From contig NZ_VDMR01000001.1 in assembly GCF_006346315.1 (NCBI RefSeq), positions 1,488,001-1,552,000 of the forward strand: DNA of 64,000 nt, in the 5' to 3' direction. Source of the stretch: Nocardioides litoris (GTDB lineage Bacteria; Actinomycetota; Actinomycetes; Propionibacteriales; Nocardioidaceae). The translations under genes and the position numbers were made by a program. The notes below the pieces were generated by a model. It saw nothing but the letters and a program-made list of their open reading frames with translations, had not been told where the DNA came from and ran no database searches. This document shows positions 1 to 8,877 of the stretch, one piece after another (the first letter of the stretch is position 1; each line of letters begins with the position of its first letter).

Positions 1-1
1 C

Positions 2-76
2 TTCATGCTGCTGTTCTTCCTGAACGCGGTCATCACGGCGATCTACTTCCAGGTCGTCCCGCCGGTGGGGATCTGA
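2..76 (+). CDS. yrbE4A: YrbE4A-type MlaE-family permease, C-terminal fragment
   Basis: The window opens inside a reading frame that runs to a TGA at 74-76. Its last 24 residues are strongly hydrophobic and end in a VVPPVGI tail, which resembles the C-terminus of YrbE/MlaE permeases. A YrbE paralogue starts 4 bp downstream, and all known mce operons begin with a yrbEA-yrbEB pair. I therefore read this as the end of yrbE4A, the first permease subunit of the steroid importer. The start, and presumably the operon promoter, lie to the left of the window. Confidence 0.8.
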   Translation, partial: FMLLFFLNAVITAIYFQVVPPVGI

Positions 77-79
77 CCC

Positions 80-922
80 GTGGCGATCTCCATCGGCTCC
101 GTCGCCAGCGCCGCCGTGCGCGCGCCCCGCCGCTCCCTCGAGGGGTACGGCGACCAGCTGCTCTTCTACGCCCGCGCGCTGTTCTGGGTCCCGCGGGCCA
201 TCCGGCGCTACCCGCGCGAGATCACCGCCACCCTGGCCGAGGTCACGTTCGGGTCGGGCGCGCTGGCCCTGATCGCCGGCAGCGTGGGAGTCATCGCCTT
301 CCTGGCCTTCTTCGCCGGGACCGAGGTCGGCATCCAGGGCTACGCCTCGCTGAGCCAGATCGGCGTGGCCAAGTTCAGCGCGTTCATCTCGGCGTACTTC
401 AACACCCGCGAGGTCGCGCCGCTGATCTCCTCGATAGCGCTGGCCGCGACGGTGGGCTGCGGCTACACCGCGCGGCTGGGCGCGATGCGGATCTCGGAGG
501 AGATCGACGCGCTCGAGGTCATGGGAATCCCGTCGCTGCCGTTCCTGGTGACGACCCGGATGATCGCGGCCTTCGTGGCGGTCATCCCGCTCTACATCGT
601 GGCGCTGAGCGCGTCCTACCTCTCGCCGCGCCTGATCGTCGTCTACGTCTACGGCCAGTCCAGCGGCACCTACGACCACTACTTCCTGCAGTTCCTGCCG
701 CCGATCGACATCCTGTGGTCGTTCGCCAAGCTGCTCTTCCTGGCCGCCGCGATCATCCTCATCCACTGCTACTACGGCTACACCGCCTCCGGCGGCCCGG
801 CCGGCGTCGGGCAGGCGGTGGGCCGGGCGATCCGCACCAGCATCGTGTTCACCGTCGTCGCCGACTTCTTCCTCAGCTTCGCCATCTGGGGCTCCACCAC
901 CACCGTCCGGATCACCGGGTAG
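80..922 (+). CDS. yrbE4B: YrbE4B, MlaE-family permease of the Mce4 importer
   Basis: This 280-residue membrane protein has the MlaE signature EEIDALEVMGI near residue 140 and about five hydrophobic helices, which is normal length for the family. YrbE proteins form the inner-membrane permease dimer of Mce transporters and are energised by an MceG/MlaF-type ATPase, which is not in this window. The GTG start lies 4 bp after the yrbE4A stop. The gene order that follows (six mce genes, two Mce-associated genes, then FdxD and Hsd4A-like genes nearby) matches the mycobacterial mce4 neighbourhood, so I assign it to the steroid importer rather than Mce1, 2 or 3. Confidence 0.9.
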   Translation: MAISIGSVASAAVRAPRRSLEGYGDQLLFYARALFWVPRAIRRYPREITATLAEVTFGSGALALIAGSVGVIAFLAFFAGTEVGIQGYASLSQIGVAKFSAFISAYFNTREVAPLISSIALAATVGCGYTARLGAMRISEEIDALEVMGIPSLPFLVTTRMIAAFVAVIPLYIVALSASYLSPRLIVVYVYGQSSGTYDHYFLQFLPPIDILWSFAKLLFLAAAIILIHCYYGYTASGGPAGVGQAVGRAIRTSIVFTVVADFFLSFAIWGSTTTVRITG

Positions 923-939
923 CGGGGCGGGGGAGAGCC

Positions 940-2325
940 ATGCCGCTGCTGGTCAACATCCACCACGACACACCGGGCGAGCACCGCCGTCTGCTCGTGG
1001 CCGGGGTGGCGTTCCTGACCGCGATGGCCCTGCTCGTGGCGCTGTCCATCGCCATCTACGACAAGCAGCTCGTCTCGGTCACCACCGTCACCGTCCGGGC
1101 CGACCGTGCCGGACTGCAGCTGGCCAAGCTCGGCGACGTGCGCCGCAACGGCGTGCTCGTGGGCCAGGTGCGCTCGGTGGGGGAGTCCGACGGCGAGGCC
1201 GAGATCGTGCTGGCCCTCGACCCGGCCGAGGCCGCCCGCATCCCCGACAACGTCGAGGTGCAGATCCTCCCGACGACGCTGTTCGGCCAGAAGTTCGTCT
1301 CCCTCGTCGAGCCCGACGTGCCCTCGGCCACCCCGCTGCGCGACGGCGAGGTCATCCCGTCCGACCGGGTCGAGACCAACGTCGAGCTCAACCGCATCCT
1401 GGCCGAGCTCTTCCCGCTGCTGCGCGCCGTGCGACCGGCCGACCTCAACGCCACGCTGAGCGCCCTGGCCGACGCCCTCGAGGGCCGCGGCGACCAGCTC
1501 GGCGCGACGCTGGCGGACCTCGACTCCTACCTCACCGCGATCCAGCCCTCGCTGCCCACGCTGCGCGAGGACCTGGCCGCGCTGGCGGACGTCGCCGACA
1601 CCTACGACGACGCCGCGCCCGACCTGCTGCGGGTGCTCGACAACCTCACCGTCACCGCCAAGACCGTGCTGCAGAAACGCCGGTCGCTCGACGTCTTCTT
1701 CTCCGACCTCACCGGCCTCGCCGACCGTGGGCGGACCCTGCTCGCCGACAACGAGGCCGACCTGATCGAGGTCGGTCGGGTCGGCGCACCGGTGCTGAAG
1801 CTGCTGGCGACGTACTCGCCCGAGCTGCCCTGCCTGCTCAAGGGCGCGGCCCGCTACGCCCCGATCCTGGCCCGCACCTTCGAGGGCAACCAGGTCAAGC
1901 AGTACATCGAGCTCGGCTCCGCGCAGTACGAGGCTTACGGCCCCGACGACCGCCCGGAATACGGCGAGGTCGGCCACGGGCCCTGGTGCTCGGGCCTGCC
2001 CGACCCGCCGGTGCCGATCGGGCCCGTCTCGTTCGACGACGGCACCGACATCGACGAGGACCCGCCGACCAGCCCGCTGCCCACCCTCCCGGGTCTGCGC
2101 GAGCGCGCGGCCCCCGGCTGGGCCCGCGAGGCACGCCGGCGCGGCTTCGGCACCGGCATGTCCAGCGGGTACGCCGGCACGCGGGGCGAGCAGGAGGTCC
2201 TCAACGCCCTGCTGGCCGGCCGCACGGGCGCCGCGGCGTCGGCGTACGGCGCGCTGGGCTCGTTGCTCTACGGCCCGGTCGTGCGGGGGCCCGGTGGCTC
2301 GCGGGCAACGGGGGGCGAGCGATGA
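940..2325 (+). CDS. mce4A: Mce4A substrate-binding protein
   Basis: A 461-residue MCE protein. It has one N-terminal transmembrane helix (about residues 18-38), the MCE/MlaD beta-barrel domain (about 45-120, with RRNGVLVGQV and LFGQKFVSL), a long helical region to about 340 and a proline-rich tail. Mce subunits assemble as a heterohexamer that carries lipid, here presumably sterol, across the envelope. The ATG at 940 is chosen because GGGGGAGAG precedes it. An upstream in-frame start would overlap yrbE4B by more than 200 bases. The stop overlaps the mce4B start in an ATGA. Confidence 0.9.
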   Translation: MPLLVNIHHDTPGEHRRLLVAGVAFLTAMALLVALSIAIYDKQLVSVTTVTVRADRAGLQLAKLGDVRRNGVLVGQVRSVGESDGEAEIVLALDPAEAARIPDNVEVQILPTTLFGQKFVSLVEPDVPSATPLRDGEVIPSDRVETNVELNRILAELFPLLRAVRPADLNATLSALADALEGRGDQLGATLADLDSYLTAIQPSLPTLREDLAALADVADTYDDAAPDLLRVLDNLTVTAKTVLQKRRSLDVFFSDLTGLADRGRTLLADNEADLIEVGRVGAPVLKLLATYSPELPCLLKGAARYAPILARTFEGNQVKQYIELGSAQYEAYGPDDRPEYGEVGHGPWCSGLPDPPVPIGPVSFDDGTDIDEDPPTSPLPTLPGLRERAAPGWAREARRRGFGTGMSSGYAGTRGEQEVLNALLAGRTGAAASAYGALGSLLYGPVVRGPGGSRATGGER

Positions 2326-3410
2326 CCGGCGCCTCCCAGCAGAACCGCACCACCCTGGCCGCGGGCGTCAAGCTGGGGATCTTCACCGTCGTCTCGGTCC
2401 TCGTGACGGGCCTGCTCGCGGTCATCATGGGCAACATCGGGTTCGGCGAGGGCCGCACCTACCGCGCCGAGTTCGTCAACGCCTCGTCGCTGGAGAAGGG
2501 CGACGACGTGCGCGTCGCCGGCGTCAGCGTCGGCGAGGTCCGGGAGGTCGAGCACTCGGGCCCGGAGAACGCCAACGCCACGGTGACCTTCCGCATCGAC
2601 GCCGACGTGCCGCTGACCTCGGCCTCGACGGCGCAGATCCGCTTCCTCAACCTGGTCGGCGACCGCTACCTGGCGCTGCAGGAGGGAGCCGGCCGCGGGG
2701 CCGATCGGCTCGGCGAGGACGACCTGATCCCGATGGACCGCACCGAGCCCGCGCTCGACCTGACGGTGCTGTTCAACGGCTTCAAGCCGCTGTTCACCGC
2801 GCTGCGGCCCGAGGACGTCAACGAGCTGACGATGAACATCGTCCAGGTGCTCCAGGGAGAGGGCGGCACCGTGCGCTCGCTGCTCGACAACGCCGCGTCC
2901 CTCACCAATGCCCTGGCCGACCGCGACGCGCTCATCGGCGAGGTCATCGACAACCTCGGCACCACGCTCGAGACCGTCGACGCCCGCAGCGTGCAGCTCG
3001 AGCGGCTGGTCGTCGAGCTGCGCGACTGGATGCGCGACCTCGCGGCCGACCGCGAGACCATCGGCGGCTCGCTCGACAGCATCTCCCGGCTCACCCAGGT
3101 CGTCGCCGACCTGCTCACCGACGCCCGCCCGCTGGTCAAGCGCGACATCGCCGAGCTGCGCTCGCTCTCGGCCCTGCTCAACGAGCCCGGCAACAAGAAG
3201 CTGGTCGTGGAGATCTTCGACCGGCTGCCCGAGTCGATGACCGACCAGACCCGCACCGGCACCTACGGGTCTTGGTACAACTACTACATCTGCGGCTTCT
3301 CCGGCCGCATCCAGCTGCCCGTCATCAGCGGCCTCCCGATCATCAAGCAGCTCAACGAGCAGCTGAACAAGATCGAGTTCCGCTCCACCGCGCCGAGGTG
3401 CAACCGGTGA
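2322..3410 (+). CDS. mce4B: Mce4B substrate-binding protein
   Basis: A 362-residue MCE protein with an N-terminal membrane anchor (about residues 13-38), an MCE domain (about 45-125, including VRVAGVSVGEV and LNLVGDRYLAL) and a helical C-terminal part. The ATG overlaps the mce4A stop by four bases, so translation is probably coupled. The C-terminal segment has two cysteines, as is common in MceB proteins. It is the second subunit of the predicted Mce4 hexamer. Confidence 0.9.
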   Translation: MTGASQQNRTTLAAGVKLGIFTVVSVLVTGLLAVIMGNIGFGEGRTYRAEFVNASSLEKGDDVRVAGVSVGEVREVEHSGPENANATVTFRIDADVPLTSASTAQIRFLNLVGDRYLALQEGAGRGADRLGEDDLIPMDRTEPALDLTVLFNGFKPLFTALRPEDVNELTMNIVQVLQGEGGTVRSLLDNAASLTNALADRDALIGEVIDNLGTTLETVDARSVQLERLVVELRDWMRDLAADRETIGGSLDSISRLTQVVADLLTDARPLVKRDIAELRSLSALLNEPGNKKLVVEIFDRLPESMTDQTRTGTYGSWYNYYICGFSGRIQLPVISGLPIIKQLNEQLNKIEFRSTAPRCNR

Positions 3411-4423
3411 GCGGCGGGACCGGCGCGACGGGCCGGCAGCGGTCGGCCGAGGCCCGCGCGATGCGCTACGGCGCGGTGACCCTCGTGCTCGTGCTGCTCG
3501 TCACGGCCGCCTCCTTCAACCTCTCCAAGTTCCCCGGCTTCCGCGGCGAGAGCTACCAGGCGTGGTTCTCCGACGCCTCCGGCATCCGTCGCGGCAGCAG
3601 CGTCCAGGTCGGAGGCATCCGCAGCGGCCGGGTCTCCGACGTGCAGCTGCGTGGCTCCCGGGTGCTGGTCACCTTCACCGTCGACCAGGGCATCGACATG
3701 GGCGAGGACACCACGGCCGCCGTCGAGGTGCTCAACCTGCTCGGCGAGAAGTACCTGCGCATCACCCCCGACGGCACCGGTGAGCTCTCCCGCAGCGAGC
3801 GGATCCCGCTCGAGCGGACGCGGGCGGCGTACGACATCGTGGGGGTGTTCGGCGACCTGACCACGACGACCGAGCAGATCGACAAGGACGCGCTGGTCCA
3901 GGCGTTCGACGTGCTCAGCGACACCGTCGACTCCGCGGCGCCCGAGATCGCCGAGAGCTTCCGCGGCATCAGCCGGCTCTCCCGGACCGTGGCCAGCCGC
4001 GACCAGCAGCTGCGAGACCTCTTCGAGAGCTCCAAGAACGTCTCGGAGGTGCTGGCCGCCCGCAGCGACGACCTGGTCGAGCTCATGGGCAGCTCGCGGC
4101 TGGTCTTCGAGGAGCTGCAGAAGCGCAAGGACGCGGTCCACCGGCTGCTGGTCAACGCCCGGCTGCTGGCCACCGAGCTGCGCGGCCTCGTCCGCGACAA
4201 CCAACGGCAGATCGCACCAGCGCTGCGCGAGGTCGACGACCTGCTCGACACCCTCATCAGCCGCGAGAAGGAGCTCAAGGCGACGCTGGCCGCGCTCGGG
4301 CCCTACGTCAACATCCTCGGCAACATCATCGGCACCGGCCCCTGGTTCGACGCCTACGCCGTCAACCTGCTCGGCATCCCCACCGGCGAGTTCGTGCCCG
4401 GCACCTCGGAGGTGCTGCAGTGA
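3407..4423 (+). CDS. mce4C: Mce4C substrate-binding protein
   Basis: A 338-residue MCE-family protein with an N-terminal hydrophobic anchor (about residues 21-38), an MCE domain (about 45-120, with VQVGGIRSGRV and LLGEKYLRI) and a long alpha-helical stretch rich in heptad-like repeats. It starts at a GTG overlapping the mce4B stop (GTGA). It lacks the proline-rich tail seen in subunits A and D of this operon. Family and position make it the third Mce4 subunit. The substrate is inferred only from gene context. Confidence 0.9.
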   Translation: MSGGTGATGRQRSAEARAMRYGAVTLVLVLLVTAASFNLSKFPGFRGESYQAWFSDASGIRRGSSVQVGGIRSGRVSDVQLRGSRVLVTFTVDQGIDMGEDTTAAVEVLNLLGEKYLRITPDGTGELSRSERIPLERTRAAYDIVGVFGDLTTTTEQIDKDALVQAFDVLSDTVDSAAPEIAESFRGISRLSRTVASRDQQLRDLFESSKNVSEVLAARSDDLVELMGSSRLVFEELQKRKDAVHRLLVNARLLATELRGLVRDNQRQIAPALREVDDLLDTLISREKELKATLAALGPYVNILGNIIGTGPWFDAYAVNLLGIPTGEFVPGTSEVLQ

Positions 4424-5661
4424 CGCGGTTCGTGACCGTGCGGACGGTCCTGGTCGTCGTGGTGGCGCTGCTCGTCGGCGGCATCGTGCTCGGCGGCCGC
4501 GGCGACGCCGCCCCGCCCAAGCGCGTCACGGCCCACTTCGACCGGGCCGTCAGCGTCTACGAGGGCACCGACGTGCGGGTGCTCGGCGTCACCGTCGGCC
4601 GGGTCACCGAGGTGACGCCCGAGGGCGGGTCGGTCCGCGTGGAGATGGAGTACGACGGCAAGGTCGACGTGCCCGCCGACGCGACAGCCGCGATCGTCAC
4701 GCCCACCCTGGTCGCCGACCGGTTCGTGCAGCTGACCCCGGTCTGGGCCGAGGGCGACCCGGTGATGGCCGACGGCGCCCAGATCGACGTGCAGACCACG
4801 ATGGTGCCGGTCGAGCTCGACCGCATCTACGCCTCGCTGCGCGACCTGACCGCGACCCTCGGGCCCAACGGCGTCAACCGCAACGGCACGTTGGACAACC
4901 TGGTGAGCGCGGGCGCGGACGCGCTGGAGGGCCAGGGCAGGGCCGGCAACGCGATGCTGCGCAACCTGGCTGACGCCGCCACGGCGTTCGGCAACAGCAG
5001 CGGTGACCTCTTCGCCACCGTCGAGCAGCTGGCGCAGTTCACCACCACGCTCGCGGAGAACGACGAGCTGGTGCGGGCCTTCATGGCCGACCTCGCCGTG
5101 GTCTCCGAGCAGCTGGCCGGCGAGCGGGTCGAGCTGCGCCGCACGGTCGCCACCCTCGCCTCGACCGTCGGCACCGTGCGCGGCTTCGTGCAGCGCAACC
5201 GCAAGGCCCTCGCCACCGACGTGCGCAAGCTGTCGCGGGTCATGCGGGTCATCGCCTCGGAGAAGCAGAGCCTCGACGACGCCCTGGAGGTCGCCCCCGT
5301 GGCCATGGGCAACCTCGTGCTCGCCTTCAACACCGACACCGGCTCGATCGGCTCGCGCATCGGCGTCAGCGGCAACGTCTTCGACGCCGACGGCTTCCTG
5401 TGCGCCGTCGTGCAGGCCAACCCCGCCATGCCGACGGTGGCCAAGGACCTCACCTGCGAGATCCTCTCCGCCCTCGTCGAGCCCGTGACCGACCAGCTGC
5501 CCACCATCCCGCCCGCCTCCGGCCGCACGGGCGCCGCGCCGCGCACCGGCACGACGGGGACCGCCCCCACCACGTCCGGCCCCGCGGTCCCGGTCGGCCA
5601 GCCGTCCGCCCAGGCCCCGGCGCCCAGCCTGGCCGACCTGCTGGCCGGAGGTGCGTCGTGA
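4420..5661 (+). CDS. mce4D: Mce4D substrate-binding protein
   Basis: A 413-residue MCE protein: N-terminal transmembrane helix (about 8-25), MCE domain (about 32-105, with VRVLGVTVGRV and LVADRFVQL), a helical needle region and a low-complexity Pro/Thr/Ala tail (about 365-405). Proline-rich tails are typical of MceD subunits. The GTG start overlaps the mce4C stop by four bases, and the stop overlaps the mce4E start in the same way. Confidence 0.9.
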   Translation: MTRFVTVRTVLVVVVALLVGGIVLGGRGDAAPPKRVTAHFDRAVSVYEGTDVRVLGVTVGRVTEVTPEGGSVRVEMEYDGKVDVPADATAAIVTPTLVADRFVQLTPVWAEGDPVMADGAQIDVQTTMVPVELDRIYASLRDLTATLGPNGVNRNGTLDNLVSAGADALEGQGRAGNAMLRNLADAATAFGNSSGDLFATVEQLAQFTTTLAENDELVRAFMADLAVVSEQLAGERVELRRTVATLASTVGTVRGFVQRNRKALATDVRKLSRVMRVIASEKQSLDDALEVAPVAMGNLVLAFNTDTGSIGSRIGVSGNVFDADGFLCAVVQANPAMPTVAKDLTCEILSALVEPVTDQLPTIPPASGRTGAAPRTGTTGTAPTTSGPAVPVGQPSAQAPAPSLADLLAGGAS

Positions 5662-7067
5662 CCGCGCGCTCCGTCGTACGGCGGGGGAGGGCCGGCCTGC
5701 TGGCCGCGCTCGCCGGCAGCCTGCTGGCCGGTGGCCTGTCCGGGTGCGACTTCGACGGCGCCTACGACCTGCCGCTGCCCGGCTCGCCCGTCGACGCCGA
5801 CGAGGCCTACGAGGTGCGGGCCGAGTTCGCCGACATCCTCAACGTCGTGCCGCGCTCGCCCGTGATGGTCGACGACGTCACCGTCGGCGAGGTGACCGAG
5901 GTCGAGCGCGTCGGCTGGCACGCCGAGGTCGTGCTGCGGGTGCGCGACGACGTGGTGCTGCCCGACAACGCGGTGGCCGAGATCCGCCAGGTCAGCCTGC
6001 TCGGCGAGAAGTACGTCGCCCTCGAGGCGCCCGCCGGCGCCACGGCGACCGGTCGGCTCGGCGACAGCCCCGACGACGTCATCCCGCTCGCCCGCACCGG
6101 CCGCAACCCCGAGGTCGAGGAGGTGCTGGGCGCGCTGTCGTTCCTCCTCAGCGGCGGTGGGGTGGCCCAGCTCGGCACGATCACCCGCGAGCTGAACGCG
6201 GCCATGGACGGCCGCCAGGACGACCTGCGCAGCCTGCTCGGCAACCTCGACCGCTTCGTCGGCACCCTCGACGGCCAGAAGCGCGACATCATCCGCGCCC
6301 TCGACTCCCTCAACGGGCTCACCGCCACCCTCAACCGGTCCCGCCGGACCATCGAGGAGGCCCTCGACGTCACGGGCCCGGCCATCGACGTGCTCGGCCG
6401 GCAGACCGACGAGCTCGTCGGCATGCTCAGCGCCCTCGACCGGCTCGGCGTCGTCGGTACCCGGGTCATCAACGCCAGCCGCGACGACCTGCTCGCCCAG
6501 CTGCGTGACCTCGCGCCCATCGTCCGCAACCTCGCCGCCGCCGGCGACCAGCTCGCCCCGGGCCTCAACCTGCTCGTGAGCTTCCCGTTCCCGAAGGAGG
6601 CCTCGGAGATCGTGCTCGGCGACTACGCCAACACCGCCATCCGGGCCGACATCAGCCTGGAGAACTTCCTGCCGAAGGGCGGGCTGCTGCCCGACCTCCC
6701 GGGCCTGCCGGACCTGCCCGACCTGCCCGTCGTCGGCCCCGCCCTCGACAAGGTGCTCTCGTGCCTGCGCAGCGGCACCCTGGGGTCGGCCGCCTGCACG
6801 GCCGTGCTCCGTTCAGCCACGCTGCTGCCCGAGCTGGTGCTCCGCTGCGCCGGTGTGAAGTGGGGCCGGTCGGGCGTGTGCCGGGCCCTCGGCCCCGTCG
6901 AGGGCCTGCTCGACGGCCTGGGCGTGACCGGTGGAGGGGGCAGTGGCGGGGGCGGTGGGGGCCTGCTCGACCTGCCCGGCCTCGGTCGGCTCACCACCGC
7001 CCTGTCCAGCGGCGACCCCGCCCCCCGCGCCGACACGTCCTCCCTGCTGGGGGGTGGGGCCCGGTGA
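5658..7067 (+). CDS. mce4E: Mce4E lipoprotein (LprK-like)
   Basis: A 469-residue MCE protein that carries a lipobox instead of a plain membrane anchor: a basic N-terminus, a hydrophobic stretch and LSGC with the acylated Cys near residue 30. This is the hallmark of MceE/LprK subunits. The MCE domain covers about 50-130 (VMVDDVTVGEV, LLGEKYVAL). The C-terminal third has Pro/Leu-Asp repeats and a glycine-rich run (about 425-440). The GTG start overlaps the mce4D stop, and the stop overlaps the mce4F start. Confidence 0.92.
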   Translation: MTARSVVRRGRAGLLAALAGSLLAGGLSGCDFDGAYDLPLPGSPVDADEAYEVRAEFADILNVVPRSPVMVDDVTVGEVTEVERVGWHAEVVLRVRDDVVLPDNAVAEIRQVSLLGEKYVALEAPAGATATGRLGDSPDDVIPLARTGRNPEVEEVLGALSFLLSGGGVAQLGTITRELNAAMDGRQDDLRSLLGNLDRFVGTLDGQKRDIIRALDSLNGLTATLNRSRRTIEEALDVTGPAIDVLGRQTDELVGMLSALDRLGVVGTRVINASRDDLLAQLRDLAPIVRNLAAAGDQLAPGLNLLVSFPFPKEASEIVLGDYANTAIRADISLENFLPKGGLLPDLPGLPDLPDLPVVGPALDKVLSCLRSGTLGSAACTAVLRSATLLPELVLRCAGVKWGRSGVCRALGPVEGLLDGLGVTGGGGSGGGGGGLLDLPGLGRLTTALSSGDPAPRADTSSLLGGGAR

Positions 7068-8350
7068 GCGCCGCCGTCCGCATCCGCCTGATCGTCTTCG
7101 TCGTCCTCTCGGCCGTCGGCGTCACCTACGTCGCCGCGACCTACCTCGGGCTGGTCGACCGCGTCCTGGGCCGCGGCTACACCGTGCACGTCACGCTGCC
7201 GACGTCCGGCGGCCTGTTCGAGGGCAGCGAGGTCACCTACCGCGGGGTCAAGATCGGCAAGGTCTCCCAGATGGCGGCCACCCGCCAGGGCGTCGAGGTC
7301 GACCTGGCCATCGAGGACGGCGTCCGCATCCCGACCGACTCGCCGGTCTTCGTGCACAACCTATCCGCGGTGGGGGAGCAGTACCTCGACTTCGTCCCGC
7401 CCGACGAGGACGGCCCGTACGCCGAGGACGGCACGACCTTCGCCGGCTCCGAGGCCTCCCTGCCGGTCGACGAGGCCGACCTGCTCGTCGAGCTCGACTC
7501 CTTCGTCCGCTCGGTCGACGAGCGCAGCCTGCAGGTGCTGGTCGAGGAGCTCGGCGACATGTTCACCGACACCGCCGGCCCGCTCCAGCAGCTCATCGAC
7601 GACGGCGGCCGGTTCGTCGACGAGGCCGCCGAGCACACCGACGACACCGTGCGGCTGCTCGAGACCGCGTTGACGGTGCTGCGCACCCAGCGCGACAACG
7701 GCGACAACATCCGGTCCTTCTCGCGCGACCTCGCCGCCCTCACCGACACCCTGCGCGACGCCGACGGCGACCTGCGGACGGTGCTCGACGAGACCCCCCC
7801 CGCCGCGCGCGAGCTGGAGGAGCTGCTCGACGACCTCGGCCCCACGCTGCCGGTGCTGCTCAGCGACCTGGTCACCGTCAACCAGACCGTGGTCTCCCAC
7901 CTGCCCGGCGTCGAGCAGCTGCTGGTCACCTTCCCGCGCGTCATCGCGGGCGGCTTCACCGGATCACCGCCGGACGGGTTCGGCCACGTCAACCTGCAGC
8001 TCGACTACTCGGTGCCGCCCTGCACCGAGGGCTACAAGCCGCGCGCGGAGTGGCTGCGCGGCGACCAGCTCGACGACGGCCCGATCTTCCCGGCGAGGTG
8101 CACCAGCGGGCCGCCGTACGTCCAGCGCGGTGTCGACTACGTCCCCGGCGGCGCGCGCAACCCGACCCCGTCGCCCGGGCGCACCTACGATCGGCCGGTG
8201 CCCGGCCACTACGACCCCCGCACCGGCCTCGCCGACGACGTCGTGGACGCCCGCGGCCGGCCCGTCCGCTTCGGGCAGGCCGGCGACCTCGGCATCCTCG
8301 GCGACGACTCCTGGAAGTGGCTCGTGGTCGGGCCGGTGGCCTCACCGTGA
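7064..8350 (+). CDS. mce4F: Mce4F substrate-binding protein
   Basis: A 428-residue MCE protein with an N-terminal membrane helix (about 8-28), an MCE domain (about 38-115, with VTYRGVKIGKV and VGEQYLDF) and a long helical section. The C-terminal 100 residues contain two cysteines and a YDRPVPGHYDP-type segment typical of MceF. Start and stop both overlap the neighbours through GTGA, so the six mce genes form one coupled translation unit. Confidence 0.9.
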   Translation: MSAAVRIRLIVFVVLSAVGVTYVAATYLGLVDRVLGRGYTVHVTLPTSGGLFEGSEVTYRGVKIGKVSQMAATRQGVEVDLAIEDGVRIPTDSPVFVHNLSAVGEQYLDFVPPDEDGPYAEDGTTFAGSEASLPVDEADLLVELDSFVRSVDERSLQVLVEELGDMFTDTAGPLQQLIDDGGRFVDEAAEHTDDTVRLLETALTVLRTQRDNGDNIRSFSRDLAALTDTLRDADGDLRTVLDETPPAARELEELLDDLGPTLPVLLSDLVTVNQTVVSHLPGVEQLLVTFPRVIAGGFTGSPPDGFGHVNLQLDYSVPPCTEGYKPRAEWLRGDQLDDGPIFPARCTSGPPYVQRGVDYVPGGARNPTPSPGRTYDRPVPGHYDPRTGLADDVVDARGRPVRFGQAGDLGILGDDSWKWLVVGPVASP

Positions 8351-8877
8351 CGGCCTCCCGCCGGGCCGTGACCGCGCTCGCCGTGGTCGTGGTGCTGCTG
8401 GCCGGTGCCGTGGTCGTCGGCGGTGTGGCCACGTGGCGGGAGCGCTCCGACCGCTCCTCGGCCGCCGGGGAGGACCGGCCGCCGTCGGTCGCGGTGCAGG
8501 AGCGGTACGGCGCGGTGCTGGCCGCAGCCCGGGCGACCGCGACCGCGCTGGTCAACATCGACTACCGCTCGCCCCAGGACAGCCAGGACGCCGTCGCGGC
8601 CACCGCGACCGGCACGTTCCTCGACCAGTACGAGGCCTCCTCGCAGAGCCTCGTGCAGCTCGTGACCTCCTTCAAGTCCGTGCTGGAGGGCGAGGTCGTC
8701 GAGGCCGCGGTCGACGACCTGGACGCCGACAGCGCCACCGTGCTCGTGGCCACGGAGGGCACGGTGAGCAACGCCCAGACCGGGGAGGACCGGCAGGCCC
8801 GCAACTTCCGGCTCTACATCACCCTGGTCAACACCGACGGCCGCTGGCTGACCAACGACCTGGAGTTCGCCGGATGA
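8347..8877 (+). CDS. Mce-associated membrane protein (first)
   Basis: A 176-residue protein with one N-terminal transmembrane helix (about 7-27) and a C-terminal domain of the SnoaL/NTF2-like type seen in Mce-associated (Mas/Mam) proteins. Two such genes close every mce operon and are thought to stabilise the importer. The GTG overlaps the mce4F stop. The orthologue by position in M. tuberculosis is Rv3493c. Confidence 0.85.
   Translation: MTASRRAVTALAVVVVLLAGAVVVGGVATWRERSDRSSAAGEDRPPSVAVQERYGAVLAAARATATALVNIDYRSPQDSQDAVAATATGTFLDQYEASSQSLVQLVTSFKSVLEGEVVEAAVDDLDADSATVLVATEGTVSNAQTGEDRQARNFRLYITLVNTDGRWLTNDLEFAG

Noticed and set aside
778..1977. A 399-codon minus-strand frame opposite yrbE4B and mce4A
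   Set aside because: Its composition (long runs of Val/Gly/Gln/His/Arg) is that of an antisense shadow of a GC-rich gene, and the plus-strand genes are clear.
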